DNA of 64,000 nucleotides from Mycobacterium kyogaense (lineage in GTDB: Bacteria; Actinomycetota; Actinomycetes; Mycobacteriales; Mycobacteriaceae). Below the pieces are notes generated by a model, which worked only from the letters and a program-made list of their open reading frames with translations, was not told where the DNA came from and searched no databases. Position 1 is the first letter of the stretch. Every line of letters begins with the position of its first letter. Both the position numbers and the translations under genes were made by a program. Below are positions 33,323-42,991 of the stretch, piece after piece. The stretch lies in the NCBI RefSeq assembly GCF_003254575.1, contig NZ_QJUA01000001.1, positions 1 through 64,000 on the forward strand, in the 5' to 3' direction.

Positions 33323-35686
33323 TCACCCGCCGGTCTTCACCGCCGGGTCGTTCAGGGCGTCCAGCAGCAGGCGCAGGACGGTGAGCGCGCCCTCCTTGTC
33401 GAGCGGGTCGTTGCCGTTGCCGCATTTCGGTGACTGCACACACGATGGACACCCTGCTGGGCATTCGCACGCCTCGATCGCCGACGCCGTCGCAGACCAC
33501 CACCGCGTGATGGCGCCGAAGCCCCGGGCCGCGAATCCGGCGCCGCCGGGATAGCCGTCGTACACGAAGATCGTCGGCAGCCCGTCCACCGGACCGACCG
33601 CGGTGGACACGCCACCGATGTCACCGCGGTCGCAACTGGCGATCAGCGGCAGCAGGCCGATGGCGGCGTGTTCGGCCGCGTGCAGCGACCCGGGGGTACG
33701 TAACGGATCGATTCCGCTGTCGGCCAGGGCTTCTGGTGTGATGGTGCACATCACTGCCATGGTCTCCAGTGTGCGCGTGGGCATGTCGAGCTCGCAGAAG
33801 TCGATGACCTCGCCGTCGAGACGGCGGCGCAGGTAACCGGTGACGGTGTTGCTCACGCACACCGGCACCAGGCCGAGCGTCACGGGGCCGTGCGTCGAAC
33901 GTTCGCCGGGTCCGGTGACCGTGATGTCGGTCAATTCCCGTGCGAAGGTGGTGTATCCGGGATCTTCGGCGTGCACGAACGCGATGCCGTCCTCGAAGTC
34001 CAGAGAGTCAACCAGATAGCTCTCGCCCTGGTGCAGATAGACCGCACCCGGGTGTACCGAGGCGGCGGCCTGGCCGGCACCGGCGTTGCCCAGCATCCGG
34101 CCGGTGTCCGCCTCGAGGATCGCGATCTGACCACCGATCGATCCCCGGATGTCCACGGCGGGATGGGGATCGAGGCCGGGCGTCGGGAAGTATCCGCTGG
34201 GCCGGCGGCGCAGCAGTCCGTCGTCGACGAGTGCGCCGGCCACGGCCTCGGCGTCCCACATGCGGACTTCTGCGTCAGTCAGCGGCAGTTCAGTGGCCGC
34301 GCACAGCAATTGAGGGCCCAGCACGTAGGGATTGGCCGGGTCGATCACCACACGTTCGATCGGCTTGTCCAGGAGAGCGGCGGGATGATGCACCAGATAG
34401 GTGTCGAGCGGATCGTCGCGGGCGATGAGCACCACCAGAGCGCCCTGGCCGCGCCGGCCCGCCCGCCCGGCCTGCTGCCAGAACGACGCGACCGTGCCCG
34501 GAAAGCCCGCCAGCACAACAGCGTCCAGCCCGGCGATGTCGACACCGAGTTCCAGCGCATTGGTCGTCGCCATGCCACGCAATCGCCCGTCGGCCAGTGC
34601 GCGTTCCAATGTGCGGCGATCCTCGGCCAGGTATCCCGCCCGGTAGGAGGCCACCGCGGCGGCCAACTCCGGGTCGGTCTCCGCCAACCGCGTCCTGGCG
34701 CCCAGCGCCGTCAGCTCGGCACCGCGTCGGGACCGCACGAACGTCAAAGTTCGTGCGCCCTCGGTGATCAGGTCCGCCATCACGCGTGACGCCTCGGCGC
34801 CGGCGGAGCGGCGCACCGGTGCACCGTTCTCCCCGACGAGGTCGGTGAGCAGCGCCGGCTCCCACAGCGCCACGGTGCGGGCCCCCTGCGGTGAACCGTC
34901 CTCGGTGACCTCGATCACCGTCTGGCCGATCAGTTCGGCTGCGGTGATCGCGGGTTCGGCGGTGGTCGCACTGGCGAAGATCACGGTGGGCATCTGCCCG
35001 TCGGGGGAGTAGCGCGCGCACAGCCGCAGCAGCCGGCGCAGCACCATGGCGACGTTCGAGCCGAAAATGCCGCGGTAGTAGTGGCATTCGTCGACGACGA
35101 CGAATTTCAGATGGCGCAGGAAAACCGCCCACCGGGCGTGGTTGCGCAACATCGACAGGTGGATCATGTCGGGGTTGGAGAAGATCCATCGGGAGCGTTC
35201 CCGGGCGAACCGGCGGACGTCGGCGGAGGTGTCGCCGTCATACGACGTCGGGGCGACGTCATCGAGCCCCGCCGCTGTGCTGAGCGAGGCGACGGCGCGC
35301 AACTGGTCGTGTCCGAGTGCTTTGGTCGGCGACAGGTACAGCGCCCGCGCCCGCGGATTGTGTGTCAGCGCCGTCAATATGGGGAGCTGGTAGCCGAGCG
35401 ACTTGCCCGATGCTGTGCCCGTGCTGAGTACGACGTGCCGCCCCGCGTGGGCGTGCTCGGCGGCGGCGAGCTGATGTGACCACGGGGCGCCGATGCCGTG
35501 ATCGGCGAACGCCTGCACCACATCTGAGGGTGCCCATGAGGGCCATGCGCGGGCGTGGGCGCGGCGGGCCGGCAAGTCGGCGACGTGGCGCAGCGGACGT
35601 TCCCCCGACGCGGTGCCGTCGACCGCGCAGGCGAGCAGCGCGCGGCCGAACCCCAGCGTCGGATCGGGCACCTCGGAGGCTTCCAC
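33323..35686 (-). CDS. DEAD/DEAH-box helicase of the MrfA/YprA family (Rv3649 type)
   Basis: The 787-residue SF2 helicase has the Q-region WSHQLAAAEHA, Walker A TGTASGKS, DECH (VVVDECHYYRG), SATT motif III, motif V NALELGVDIAGLD and motif VI QQAGRAGRRG. A C-terminal DUF1998-type domain carries a zinc-binding cysteine set (CECPAGCPSCVQSPKCGNGN). MrfA-type enzymes unwind DNA in mitomycin C-type damage repair. GTG 35686 is chosen near the first globular residues; a longer frame to 35773 adds an unlikely Arg-rich leader. Confidence 0.9.
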   Translation of the reverse strand: MEASEVPDPTLGFGRALLACAVDGTASGERPLRHVADLPARRAHARAWPSWAPSDVVQAFADHGIGAPWSHQLAAAEHAHAGRHVVLSTGTASGKSLGYQLPILTALTHNPRARALYLSPTKALGHDQLRAVASLSTAAGLDDVAPTSYDGDTSADVRRFARERSRWIFSNPDMIHLSMLRNHARWAVFLRHLKFVVVDECHYYRGIFGSNVAMVLRRLLRLCARYSPDGQMPTVIFASATTAEPAITAAELIGQTVIEVTEDGSPQGARTVALWEPALLTDLVGENGAPVRRSAGAEASRVMADLITEGARTLTFVRSRRGAELTALGARTRLAETDPELAAAVASYRAGYLAEDRRTLERALADGRLRGMATTNALELGVDIAGLDAVVLAGFPGTVASFWQQAGRAGRRGQGALVVLIARDDPLDTYLVHHPAALLDKPIERVVIDPANPYVLGPQLLCAATELPLTDAEVRMWDAEAVAGALVDDGLLRRRPSGYFPTPGLDPHPAVDIRGSIGGQIAILEADTGRMLGNAGAGQAAASVHPGAVYLHQGESYLVDSLDFEDGIAFVHAEDPGYTTFARELTDITVTGPGERSTHGPVTLGLVPVCVSNTVTGYLRRRLDGEVIDFCELDMPTRTLETMAVMCTITPEALADSGIDPLRTPGSLHAAEHAAIGLLPLIASCDRGDIGGVSTAVGPVDGLPTIFVYDGYPGGAGFAARGFGAITRWWSATASAIEACECPAGCPSCVQSPKCGNGNDPLDKEGALTVLRLLLDALNDPAVKTGG

Positions 35687-35969
35687 ACATCCCCTACGTC
35701 GTGTCGTACGTGAATTTCTGACTACATGATGCTGCGCAACTGCTTGTCGGACTGTCGCAGCAGCGTCAGACATGGTTGACTAACGGCGGTCGCAGCTCCT
35801 GTCTTCGTGTATACGCACTAGCAGGAACAACGTTGCGGTCGCGGTTCCTGCGAGGGTTGTAGGTCGGGTCGAGTTCCGAGCACTCCACGAAGGTATGGCG
35901 GTCGGAACGGGCCCGGTACACCGGATGTCGGTGAATCGCCCCGGTAAGAAGAGAAGGAAATTACGAAAG

Positions 35970-36173
35970 ATGCCACAGGGAACTGTGAAGTGGTTCAACG
36001 CGGAGAAGGGCTTCGGCTTCATCGCCCCCGAGGACGGCTCCGCTGACGTTTTTGTCCACTACACGGAGATCCAGGGTTCCGGCTTCCGCACCCTGGAAGA
36101 GAACCAGAAGGTCGAGTTCGAGGTCGGCCAGAGCCCCAAGGGCCCTCAGGCCACCGGCGTTCGCGCCGTCTGA
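35970..36173 (+). CDS. cspA: Cold-shock protein CspA
   Basis: The 67-residue single OB-fold has the RNP1 motif KGFGFI at residues 13-18 and RNP2 VFVHYTEI near 27-34, so it binds single-stranded RNA/DNA. A purine-rich ribosome-binding site (agaaggaaa) precedes ATG 35970. The 283-bp region between it and the divergent helicase gene holds no other gene. It probably contains a long structured 5' leader, as is usual for cold-shock genes, but I cannot assign the start of transcription. Confidence 0.96.
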   Translation: MPQGTVKWFNAEKGFGFIAPEDGSADVFVHYTEIQGSGFRTLEENQKVEFEVGQSPKGPQATGVRAV

Positions 36174-36190
36174 GTCACCTTAAGACCTGG

Positions 36191-36236
36191 CACCCCCGCG
36201 TCACCGCTCGTCGGCGGCGCGGGGGTGTTTCGTTTT
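36191..36236 (+). terminator. Intrinsic terminator of cspA
   Basis: CACCCCCGCG (36191-36200) pairs perfectly with CGCGGGGGTG (36218-36227), and TTTCGTTTT (36228-36236) follows. The stem begins 18 bases after the cspA stop. It is a clear Rho-independent terminator for this highly expressed gene. Confidence 0.9.
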
Positions 36237-36315
36237 GGCGGAACACGAGAACCGCAGCGCCGCGTCCGCGTCCGCATCCGCTGTGAAGATGGCCCGCTGG
36301 CCTACTGTCATCTGT

Positions 36316-36909
36316 GTGAGCCAGCTGTCCTTCTTCTCGGCTGAGTCGGTGCCGCCGGCCGTCGCCGATCTGACGGGGATGCTGGCCGGGCCGGGGCAGG
36401 CTTTGCTGGTCGCCGGCGTCCCTGGTCCGGCTGCGCGGCTGTCGGTGGTGGTGGACAGTTCGTGGCGCGCCGAGGGGCTGGCCGAGATGATCTCCGACGC
36501 GGGGCTCACGCCGGAGATCTCGCGCACCGACGAGAACACGCCGCTGGTGCGTACCGCGGTCGACCCCCGGTTGACCGTGATCGCGCGGGAGTGGACGCGC
36601 GGCGCGGTGAAGACGGTCCCGCCGCAGTGGCTGCCCGGACCGCGGGAGCTGCGGGCCTGGACGCTGGCCGCGGGTAGCCCGGAGGCCGACGACCGCTATC
36701 TGCTCGGGTTGGACCCGCACGCGCCCGACACCCATTCCGTGCTCGCATCGGCGATGATGCGAGTCGGAATTGCACCGACGCTGATCGGCACCCGCGGCTC
36801 GCGGCCTGCGCTGCGTATCAGCGGCCGACGGCGGCTGTCGCGCCTGGTAGAGAACGTGGGGGAACCTCCGGAGGGCGCCGAGCCGTTGGCGTCGTGGCCG
36901 CGTGTCTAG
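36316..36909 (+). CDS. Conserved actinobacterial hypothetical protein (Rv3647c type)
   Basis: The 197-residue soluble protein starts VSQLSFFSAESVPPAVADLTGMLAGPGQALLVAG and includes DSSWRAEGLAEMISDAGLTPEIS, a PPQWLPGPRELRAWTLAAG segment and a basic C-terminal region (LRISGRRRLSRLVENVG). No catalytic motif is recognisable. GTG 36316 is favoured because the frame upstream of it passes through the cspA terminator. Its place between cspA and topA matches M. tuberculosis Rv3647c. Confidence 0.75.
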   Translation: MSQLSFFSAESVPPAVADLTGMLAGPGQALLVAGVPGPAARLSVVVDSSWRAEGLAEMISDAGLTPEISRTDENTPLVRTAVDPRLTVIAREWTRGAVKTVPPQWLPGPRELRAWTLAAGSPEADDRYLLGLDPHAPDTHSVLASAMMRVGIAPTLIGTRGSRPALRISGRRRLSRLVENVGEPPEGAEPLASWPRV

Positions 36910-37064
36910 CGGCTGAGGGACAGGTGCTCGGCGGGGAGCCGGTTTGCGTCGGCACGCGCAGAGTGCGAAATTGTTCGTTGCCGGGGCGGGGTGGCGCAAC
37001 GATGTGCGAGCCTGCCGACGGCACAGAGAATAAGTAGTAGGAGTCGAGACAGTGAACCGGATAG

Positions 37065-39881
37065 GTGGCTGACGGAGACCGCGACCGCGGTGGAAACGGC
37101 AGAGTGCGGCGGCTCGTCATAGTCGAGTCGCCTACCAAGGCGCGCAAAATCGCCGGCTATCTCGGGTCCAACTACATCGTCGAGTCGTCCCGCGGACACA
37201 TCCGTGACCTGCCGCGCAACGCGGCCGACGTCCCGGCGAAGTACAAATCGGAGCCGTGGGCCCGTCTCGGGGTCAACGTCGAGGAGAACTTCGAGCCGCT
37301 CTACATCATCAGCCCGGAGAAGAAGAGCACCGTCGCCGAGCTGAAGGACCTGCTCAAGGGCGTCGACGAGCTCTATCTGGCGACGGACGGTGACCGCGAG
37401 GGCGAGGCGATCGCCTGGCATCTGCTCGAAACGCTCAAGCCGCGCGTCCCGGTCAAGCGCATGGTGTTCCACGAGATCACCGAGCCTGCGATCCGCGCTG
37501 CCGCCGAGGATCCACGCGATCTGGACAACGCGCTGGTCGACGCCCAGGAGACCCGCCGCATCCTCGACCGCCTCTACGGCTACGAAGTCAGCCCCGTGCT
37601 GTGGAAGAAGGTCGCGCCGAAGCTCTCCGCGGGCCGGGTGCAGTCGGTCGCGACGCGCATCATCGTGCAGCGTGAACGCGAGCGGATGGCGTTCCGCAGC
37701 GCCGGCTACTGGGATGTCACCGCCGAACTCGACGCCAGCGTCTCCGACGCGCAGGCCACGCCGCCGACGTTCACCGCCAAGCTGAACACTGTCGACGGGC
37801 GGCGTGTGGCGGCCGGGCGTGACTTCGATTCGCTGGGCGGGCTGAAGAAGCCCGACGAGGTGCTCGTCCTCGACGAGTCGGCGGCGAACGCGCTGGCCTC
37901 GGGCTTGCGCGGGGCGCAGCTGCAGGTGGCTTCGGTGGAGCAGAAGCCCTACACCCGCCGGCCGTACCCGCCGTTCATGACGTCGACGCTGCAGCAGGAG
38001 GCCGGGCGCAAGCTGCGGTTCTCCTCCGAGCGCACGATGAGCATCGCGCAGCGGCTGTACGAGAACGGCTACATCACCTACATGCGTACCGACTCGACCA
38101 CGCTGTCGCAGTCGGCCATCAACGCGGCCCGCACTCAGGCCCAGCAGCTCTACGGCGAGGAGTACGTGCATCCGTCGCCGCGCCAGTACACCCGCAAGGT
38201 GAAGAACGCGCAGGAGGCGCACGAGGCCATCCGGCCCGCCGGTGACGTCTTCGCGACGCCGGGCCAGTTGCACTCCGCCCTGGACACCGACGAGTTCCGG
38301 CTCTACGAGCTGATCTGGCAGCGCACCGTGGCCTCGCAGATGGCCGATGCGCGCGGCACCACGCTGAGCCTGCGCATCGCGGGGCAGTCGTCGGGCGGCG
38401 AGCAGGTCGTGTTCAACGCCAGCGGCCGCACCATCACGTTCGCCGGCTTCCTCAAGGCGTACGTGGAGAGTCTCGACGAGCAGGCCGGCGGTGAGGCCGA
38501 CGACGCCGAGAGTCGACTGCCGAACCTGACGCAGGGCCAGCGTGTCGACGCCAAGGGTCTGACCGCCGACGGGCACACCACGAGCCCGCCGGCCCGCTAC
38601 ACCGAGGCCTCGCTGATCAAGGCGCTCGAAGATCTGGGCATCGGCCGGCCGTCGACTTACAGCTCGATCATCAAGACCATCCAGGACCGTGGCTACGTGC
38701 ACAAGAAGGGCAGCGCGCTGGTGCCGTCCTGGGTGGCGTTCGCTGTCATCGGCTTGCTGGAGCAGCATTTCGCGCGGCTGGTCGATTACGACTTCACCGC
38801 GGCGATGGAAGACGAGCTCGACGAGATCGCCGCGGGTAACGAGCGAAGGACCAACTGGCTGTCCAACTTCTACTTCGGTGGCGAGCACGGGGTGGACGGC
38901 TCGATCGCCCGGGCCGGCGGTCTGAAGAAGCTGGTGGGCGGCAACCTCGAGGAGATCGACGCGCGAGTTGTCAACTCCATCAAGCTGTTCGACGACGCCG
39001 AGGGGCGCGCGATCAACGTCCGCGTCGGCCGCAACGGCCCGTACCTCGAGCGGATGGTGGCCGATCCGGACAATCCGGGCGAGGTCAAGCCGCAGCGCGC
39101 CAACCTCAACGACGATCTGACGCCGGACGAGTTGACTCTCGAGCTGGCCGAGAAGCTCTTCGCCACACCGCAAGAGGGGCGATCGCTGGGCGTCGACCCC
39201 GAGACCGGGCACGAGATCCTGGCCAGGGACGGTCGGTACGGGCCGTACGTCACCGAGGTGTTGCCCGAACCGCCGGACGACGGCGAGGCGGGGGCGACGG
39301 CGAAGAAGGGCAAGAAGCCGACGGGTCCGAAGCCGCGCACCGGATCGCTGCTGCGGTCGATGGATCTGGAGACGGTGACGCTCGAGGACGCGCTCCGGCT
39401 GCTGTCGTTGCCGCGTGTGGTGGGCGTCGATCCGGCCAGCGGTGAGGAGATCACCGCGCAGAACGGTCGCTACGGCCCATACCTGAAGCGCGGCACGGAC
39501 TCTCGTTCGTTGGCCACCGAGGAGCAGATGTTCGACATCACCCTCGACGAGGCGTTGAAGATCTACTCGGAGCCGAAACGCCGTGGCCGCCAGGGCGCGG
39601 CGACACCTCCGCTGCGTGAGCTGGGCAACGATGCGGCGTCGGGTAAACCGATGGTGATCAAGGACGGCCGCTTCGGTCCGTACGTCACCGACGGTGAAAC
39701 CAACGCCAGCCTGCGCAAGGGCGACGACGTCATGTCGATCACCGACGAGCGAGCCTCGGAGCTGCTGGCCGACCGGCGCGCCCGCGGACCGGTGAAGAAG
39801 AAGGCCGCGGCGAAGAAGGCTCCGGCCAAGAAGACGGCCGCCAAGAAGGCGCCGGCGAAGAAGGCTGCAAAGAAGGCCTAG
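37065..39881 (+). CDS. topA: DNA topoisomerase I
   Basis: The 938-residue type IA topoisomerase has the Toprim domain (VIVESPTKARKI; TDGDREGEAI metal motif near 103-112), the active-site tyrosine in GYITYMRTDSTT, and the Arg of the same motif. Four actinobacterial Topo_C repeats (GRYGPYVTE, GRYGPYLKR, GRFGPYVTD types) replace the usual zinc fingers. The C-terminus is a Lys/Ala tail (KKAAAKKAPAKK repeats) that promotes DNA binding and processivity. GTG 37065 is the start. It relaxes negative supercoils and is essential in mycobacteria. Confidence 0.97.
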   Translation: MADGDRDRGGNGRVRRLVIVESPTKARKIAGYLGSNYIVESSRGHIRDLPRNAADVPAKYKSEPWARLGVNVEENFEPLYIISPEKKSTVAELKDLLKGVDELYLATDGDREGEAIAWHLLETLKPRVPVKRMVFHEITEPAIRAAAEDPRDLDNALVDAQETRRILDRLYGYEVSPVLWKKVAPKLSAGRVQSVATRIIVQRERERMAFRSAGYWDVTAELDASVSDAQATPPTFTAKLNTVDGRRVAAGRDFDSLGGLKKPDEVLVLDESAANALASGLRGAQLQVASVEQKPYTRRPYPPFMTSTLQQEAGRKLRFSSERTMSIAQRLYENGYITYMRTDSTTLSQSAINAARTQAQQLYGEEYVHPSPRQYTRKVKNAQEAHEAIRPAGDVFATPGQLHSALDTDEFRLYELIWQRTVASQMADARGTTLSLRIAGQSSGGEQVVFNASGRTITFAGFLKAYVESLDEQAGGEADDAESRLPNLTQGQRVDAKGLTADGHTTSPPARYTEASLIKALEDLGIGRPSTYSSIIKTIQDRGYVHKKGSALVPSWVAFAVIGLLEQHFARLVDYDFTAAMEDELDEIAAGNERRTNWLSNFYFGGEHGVDGSIARAGGLKKLVGGNLEEIDARVVNSIKLFDDAEGRAINVRVGRNGPYLERMVADPDNPGEVKPQRANLNDDLTPDELTLELAEKLFATPQEGRSLGVDPETGHEILARDGRYGPYVTEVLPEPPDDGEAGATAKKGKKPTGPKPRTGSLLRSMDLETVTLEDALRLLSLPRVVGVDPASGEEITAQNGRYGPYLKRGTDSRSLATEEQMFDITLDEALKIYSEPKRRGRQGAATPPLRELGNDAASGKPMVIKDGRFGPYVTDGETNASLRKGDDVMSITDERASELLADRRARGPVKKKAAAKKAPAKKTAAKKAPAKKAAKKA

Positions 39882-39890
39882 CCGCAGGAC

Positions 39891-41495
39891 TCAGCGCGAG
39901 GACTTCGACACGTCGCCGCTGACCTCGACCTCGGGCGGGGTGACCAGTCCGACGGGCCGGGCCAGCTGAGTCGGGGCGGTGCGGCCGCGCAGGTTCACCG
40001 TCTCCCCGACGTCCCAGCACAGCGCCTCGGAGTCCAGGGCCTCGCTGACCGCGATCGCCGAGGCGAGCACGTGGCCCTTCTCCAGTTTCGCCAGCTCGGT
40101 GAGGCGCGCCGCTTCGTTGACGGGGTCGCCGATCACGGTGTATTCGAAGCGTGCCTGGGCGCCGATGTGGCCGGCGATCGCCCGCCCGGCCGACACTCCG
40201 ATGCCGAATTCGGTCTCGCCCAGCACCTCAATCAGCTCGTCGTGTAGCTCGCGGGAGGCGGCCAGGGCGGCCCCGGATGCGTCGGGGTGTTCGATCGGTG
40301 CGCCGAAGATGGCCAGCGCGGCGTCGCCCTGGAACTTGTTGACGAACCCGCCGTGCCGGTTGACGGTGTCGACGACGACGCGGAAGAAGTCGTTGAGCAG
40401 GTTCACCACCTCGGCTGCGGGCCGGGTGGCCGCGAGGTTCGTCGAGCCGACCAGGTCGACGAACAGCACGGCCACGTCACGCTCCTGGCCGCCCAGCTCG
40501 GTGCCGCGCTCGAGCGCGCGGCGGGCGACGTCCTCGCCGACGTAGCGGCCGAACAGGTCACGCAGCCGCTGCCGTTCGGCCAGGTCGCGGACCATGTCGT
40601 TGAACCCGGCCTGCAGCAGGCCCAGCTCGCTGGCGTCGTAGATCTGCATGTGGGCGTTGTAGTTGCCGCGCTGTACCTCGCCCAGCGCCCAGCGCAGCTG
40701 CCGCAGCGGGTCGGCGATCGACATGGCCACCAGCACGGTGCTGGACAGCCCGATGACCAGGGCGACGATCGCCAGCAGCAGGATCGTGGTGATCACCCGG
40801 TCGGCCGGCGCGGTCAGGATCTCGAACTTGCTCGCGACGAGAGCGAGCAGGATGGCGACCAGCGGCACCCCGGTGGACAGCACCCATGTCAGCACCTGCC
40901 GCAGGATGACGCCGGGTGCGTGGAATTTCTCCGGGACCCCGCCGCGCAGGGCGGCCACTGCGACGGGGCGCAGCACGCGTTCGGACTGCAGGTAGCCGAT
41001 GATCGCGGTGGCGGTCGCGCCGAGGCCGGTCGCGACGGCGACGACGGGGGCGGACTTGCTGGCCACCGGCCAGCTGGCCACGATGAACACCACCGACCCC
41101 AGCAGCCAGTTCGTCGCGCTGATCACCGAGCGGTAGAAGGGCATGCGCAGCGCCCGCATGCGGGCGACCTCGGTGTCGGCGGGGTCGCGGTCGCCGAGCA
41201 ACATGTCGCGGCGCTGCCAGCGCATCACCGGGATCAGCATGCGCAGCGTCAGATACGACGCCACGGTGAACGACACGAACAAATAGCCCAGGAAGATCGA
41301 CAGGTTGTAGGTCGGCAGGTCTTGCAGCTGGATCCGGTCCTCCGGGGGGAGCCCGAATCGCAGGAAGCCGAGCACCAGCAGTGCGCCGATGATGTCGGCC
41401 TGCAGCATGCCGAGCGTGAACACCGGCCAGGGGGTGCGCGCGACCCAGCGGACGAATGCACGGATTCGCCCCACCTCGATCGCTTCGGCAGCCAC
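39891..41495 (-). CDS. Membrane adenylate cyclase with HAMP domain (Rv3645 type)
   Basis: The 534-residue protein has six predicted TM helices (residues ~22-270), a HAMP linker (SIADPLRQLRWALGEVQRGNYNAHM...ELGLLQAGFNDMVRDL), and a class III cyclase domain with the metal aspartates in VLFVDLVGST and FQGDAALAIFG, and the transition-state NEAARL motif. In M. tuberculosis Rv3645 is a main cAMP source and is linked to fatty-acid sensitivity. GTG 41495 is the start. Together with crp at 14-15 kb it makes a cAMP producer and receptor within one window. Confidence 0.93.
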   Translation of the reverse strand: MAAEAIEVGRIRAFVRWVARTPWPVFTLGMLQADIIGALLVLGFLRFGLPPEDRIQLQDLPTYNLSIFLGYLFVSFTVASYLTLRMLIPVMRWQRRDMLLGDRDPADTEVARMRALRMPFYRSVISATNWLLGSVVFIVASWPVASKSAPVVAVATGLGATATAIIGYLQSERVLRPVAVAALRGGVPEKFHAPGVILRQVLTWVLSTGVPLVAILLALVASKFEILTAPADRVITTILLLAIVALVIGLSSTVLVAMSIADPLRQLRWALGEVQRGNYNAHMQIYDASELGLLQAGFNDMVRDLAERQRLRDLFGRYVGEDVARRALERGTELGGQERDVAVLFVDLVGSTNLAATRPAAEVVNLLNDFFRVVVDTVNRHGGFVNKFQGDAALAIFGAPIEHPDASGAALAASRELHDELIEVLGETEFGIGVSAGRAIAGHIGAQARFEYTVIGDPVNEAARLTELAKLEKGHVLASAIAVSEALDSEALCWDVGETVNLRGRTAPTQLARPVGLVTPPEVEVSGDVSKSSR

Positions 41496-41577
41496 CAGAT
41501 CACCGTATCGGGCAATGCTGACGCGTACGGGGCCTCTGGGACGGACGTGTCGGTTCGCAGCATTACTGTTATCGGCG

Positions 41578-42789
41578 ATGGCGGGTGTTTTTTCGCGTCT
41601 GGTGGGCCAGGACGCTGTGGAGGCGGAATTGACCGCCGCGGCCTGGGCCGCACGTGGTGATTCCGCTCACAGCGGGGCCGCCGAGGTGGGCACGATGACC
41701 CATGCGTGGCTGATCACCGGTCCGCCGGGGTCGGGACGGTCGGTGGCGGCGCTGTGTTTCGCGGCTGCGCTGCAGTGCACCTCCGACGGTGTGCCCGGGT
41801 GCGGGGAGTGCCGGGCCTGCAGCACCACGATGGCGGGCACGCACGCCGACGTGCGCAGGATCATCCCGGAGGGGTTGTCGATCGGGGTGGACGCGATGCG
41901 CACGATCGTGCAGATCGCGTCGCGCCGGCCGGGGACCGGCCGCTGGCAGATCGTGGTCATCGAGGACGCCGACCGGTTGACCGAGGGCGCGGCCAACGCG
42001 CTGCTCAAGGTGGTGGAGGAGCCGCCGCCGTCGACGGTGTTCCTGCTGTGCGCGCCGTCGGTGGACCCCGAGGACATCGCGATCACGCTGCGCTCACGCT
42101 GCCGGCACATCGCGCTGGTCACCCCGGGGGTCGACGCGATCGCCAAGGTGCTGGTGGAGCGGGACGGGCTGCCGGAGGCCGACGCGGCGTGGGCGGCCTC
42201 GGTGAGCGGCGGCCACGTCGGCCGGGCCCGCAGGCTGGCCACCGATGAGCAGGCCCGCGAGCGGCGCAAGCGGGCGCTGGGTCTGGCGCGGGAGGCGGCG
42301 ACGCCGTCGCGGGCGTATGCCGCGGCCGAGGAGTTGGTGCTGACGGCCGACGCGGAGGCGAAGGCGCTGACCGGGGATCGTAACGAGGCAGAGGCCGAGG
42401 AGTTGCGCACGGCACTGGGTGCCGGCGGCACCGGTAAGGGCACCGCCGGCACGATGCGCGGGGCGGCGGGCGCCCTCAAGGACCTGGAGAAGCGGCAGAA
42501 GTCCCGCCAGACCCGCGCCTCCCGCGATGCGTTGGACCGGGCGCTGATCGACCTTGCCACCTACTTCCGGGACGCGCTGCTGATCGCGTCGAGCGCGGCG
42601 GACATCGCGCCCAACCATCCGGACATGGCGGACAAGGTGGCTGCGATGGCCGCGCATGCCTCGCCGGCCGCGCTGTTGCGCTGTATCGAGGCGGTGCTCG
42701 AATGCCGCGAGGCGCTGGCGATCAACGTCAAGCCGAAGTTCGCCGTCGACGCGATGGTCGCGACCGTGGGCCAGGCGCTGCGCGGCTGA
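41578..42789 (+). CDS. holB: DNA polymerase III delta' subunit
   Basis: The 403-residue clamp-loader subunit has MAGVFSRLVGQDAVEAEL at the start, a degenerate P-loop GPPGSGRS without the lysine, a zinc module C-x8-C-x2-C-x2-C (CTSDGVPGCGECRAC), VIEDADRLTEGAANALLKVVEEPP (DExH-like box), and SRC in LRSRCRHIAL. It loads the sliding clamp with other subunits. ATG 41578 matches the usual 400-residue length. It diverges from the cyclase gene and precedes tRNA-Thr by 69 bases. Confidence 0.95.
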   Translation: MAGVFSRLVGQDAVEAELTAAAWAARGDSAHSGAAEVGTMTHAWLITGPPGSGRSVAALCFAAALQCTSDGVPGCGECRACSTTMAGTHADVRRIIPEGLSIGVDAMRTIVQIASRRPGTGRWQIVVIEDADRLTEGAANALLKVVEEPPPSTVFLLCAPSVDPEDIAITLRSRCRHIALVTPGVDAIAKVLVERDGLPEADAAWAASVSGGHVGRARRLATDEQARERRKRALGLAREAATPSRAYAAAEELVLTADAEAKALTGDRNEAEAEELRTALGAGGTGKGTAGTMRGAAGALKDLEKRQKSRQTRASRDALDRALIDLATYFRDALLIASSAADIAPNHPDMADKVAAMAAHASPAALLRCIEAVLECREALAINVKPKFAVDAMVATVGQALRG

Positions 42790-42858
42790 GCGCGGGGAGC
42801 GCGGCCACCGTTTTGGGTGCACGCGACGCCCTGCCGTAGACTCGTCCCGCCCGACCAG

Positions 42859-42934
42859 GCCGCCTTAGCTCAGTCGGTAGAGCGATTCACTCGTAATGAA
42901 TAGGTCGGGGGTTCGATTCCCCCAGGCGGCTCCA
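42859..42934 (+). tRNA. tRNA-Thr (anticodon CGT), CCA encoded
   Basis: The acceptor stem GCCGCCT (42859-42865) pairs with AGGCGGC (42924-42930), with discriminator T at 42931 and a genomically encoded CCA at 42932-42934. The D-arm is AGCTCAGTCGGTAGAGC. The anticodon arm ATTCA-CTCGTAA-TGAAT gives CGT, reading ACG. The T-arm is GGGGGTTCGATTCCCCC. It lies between holB and the nitrilase gene. Confidence 0.96.
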
Positions 42935-42991
42935 TCTTTCCTCGTCGTCTCCCGACGCCCCCTGACTCCCACCGACGACTAGGAGACAGTC

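Noticed and set aside
33684-33695. A 12-base match (agcgacccgggg) to the 33-bp repeat inside the helicase gene
   Set aside because: Only the 3' third matches, on the opposite coding sense; probably chance in G+C-rich DNA.
36906-39212. A 768-residue open frame antisense to topA
   Set aside because: Same GC artefact; topA on the plus strand shows every family motif.
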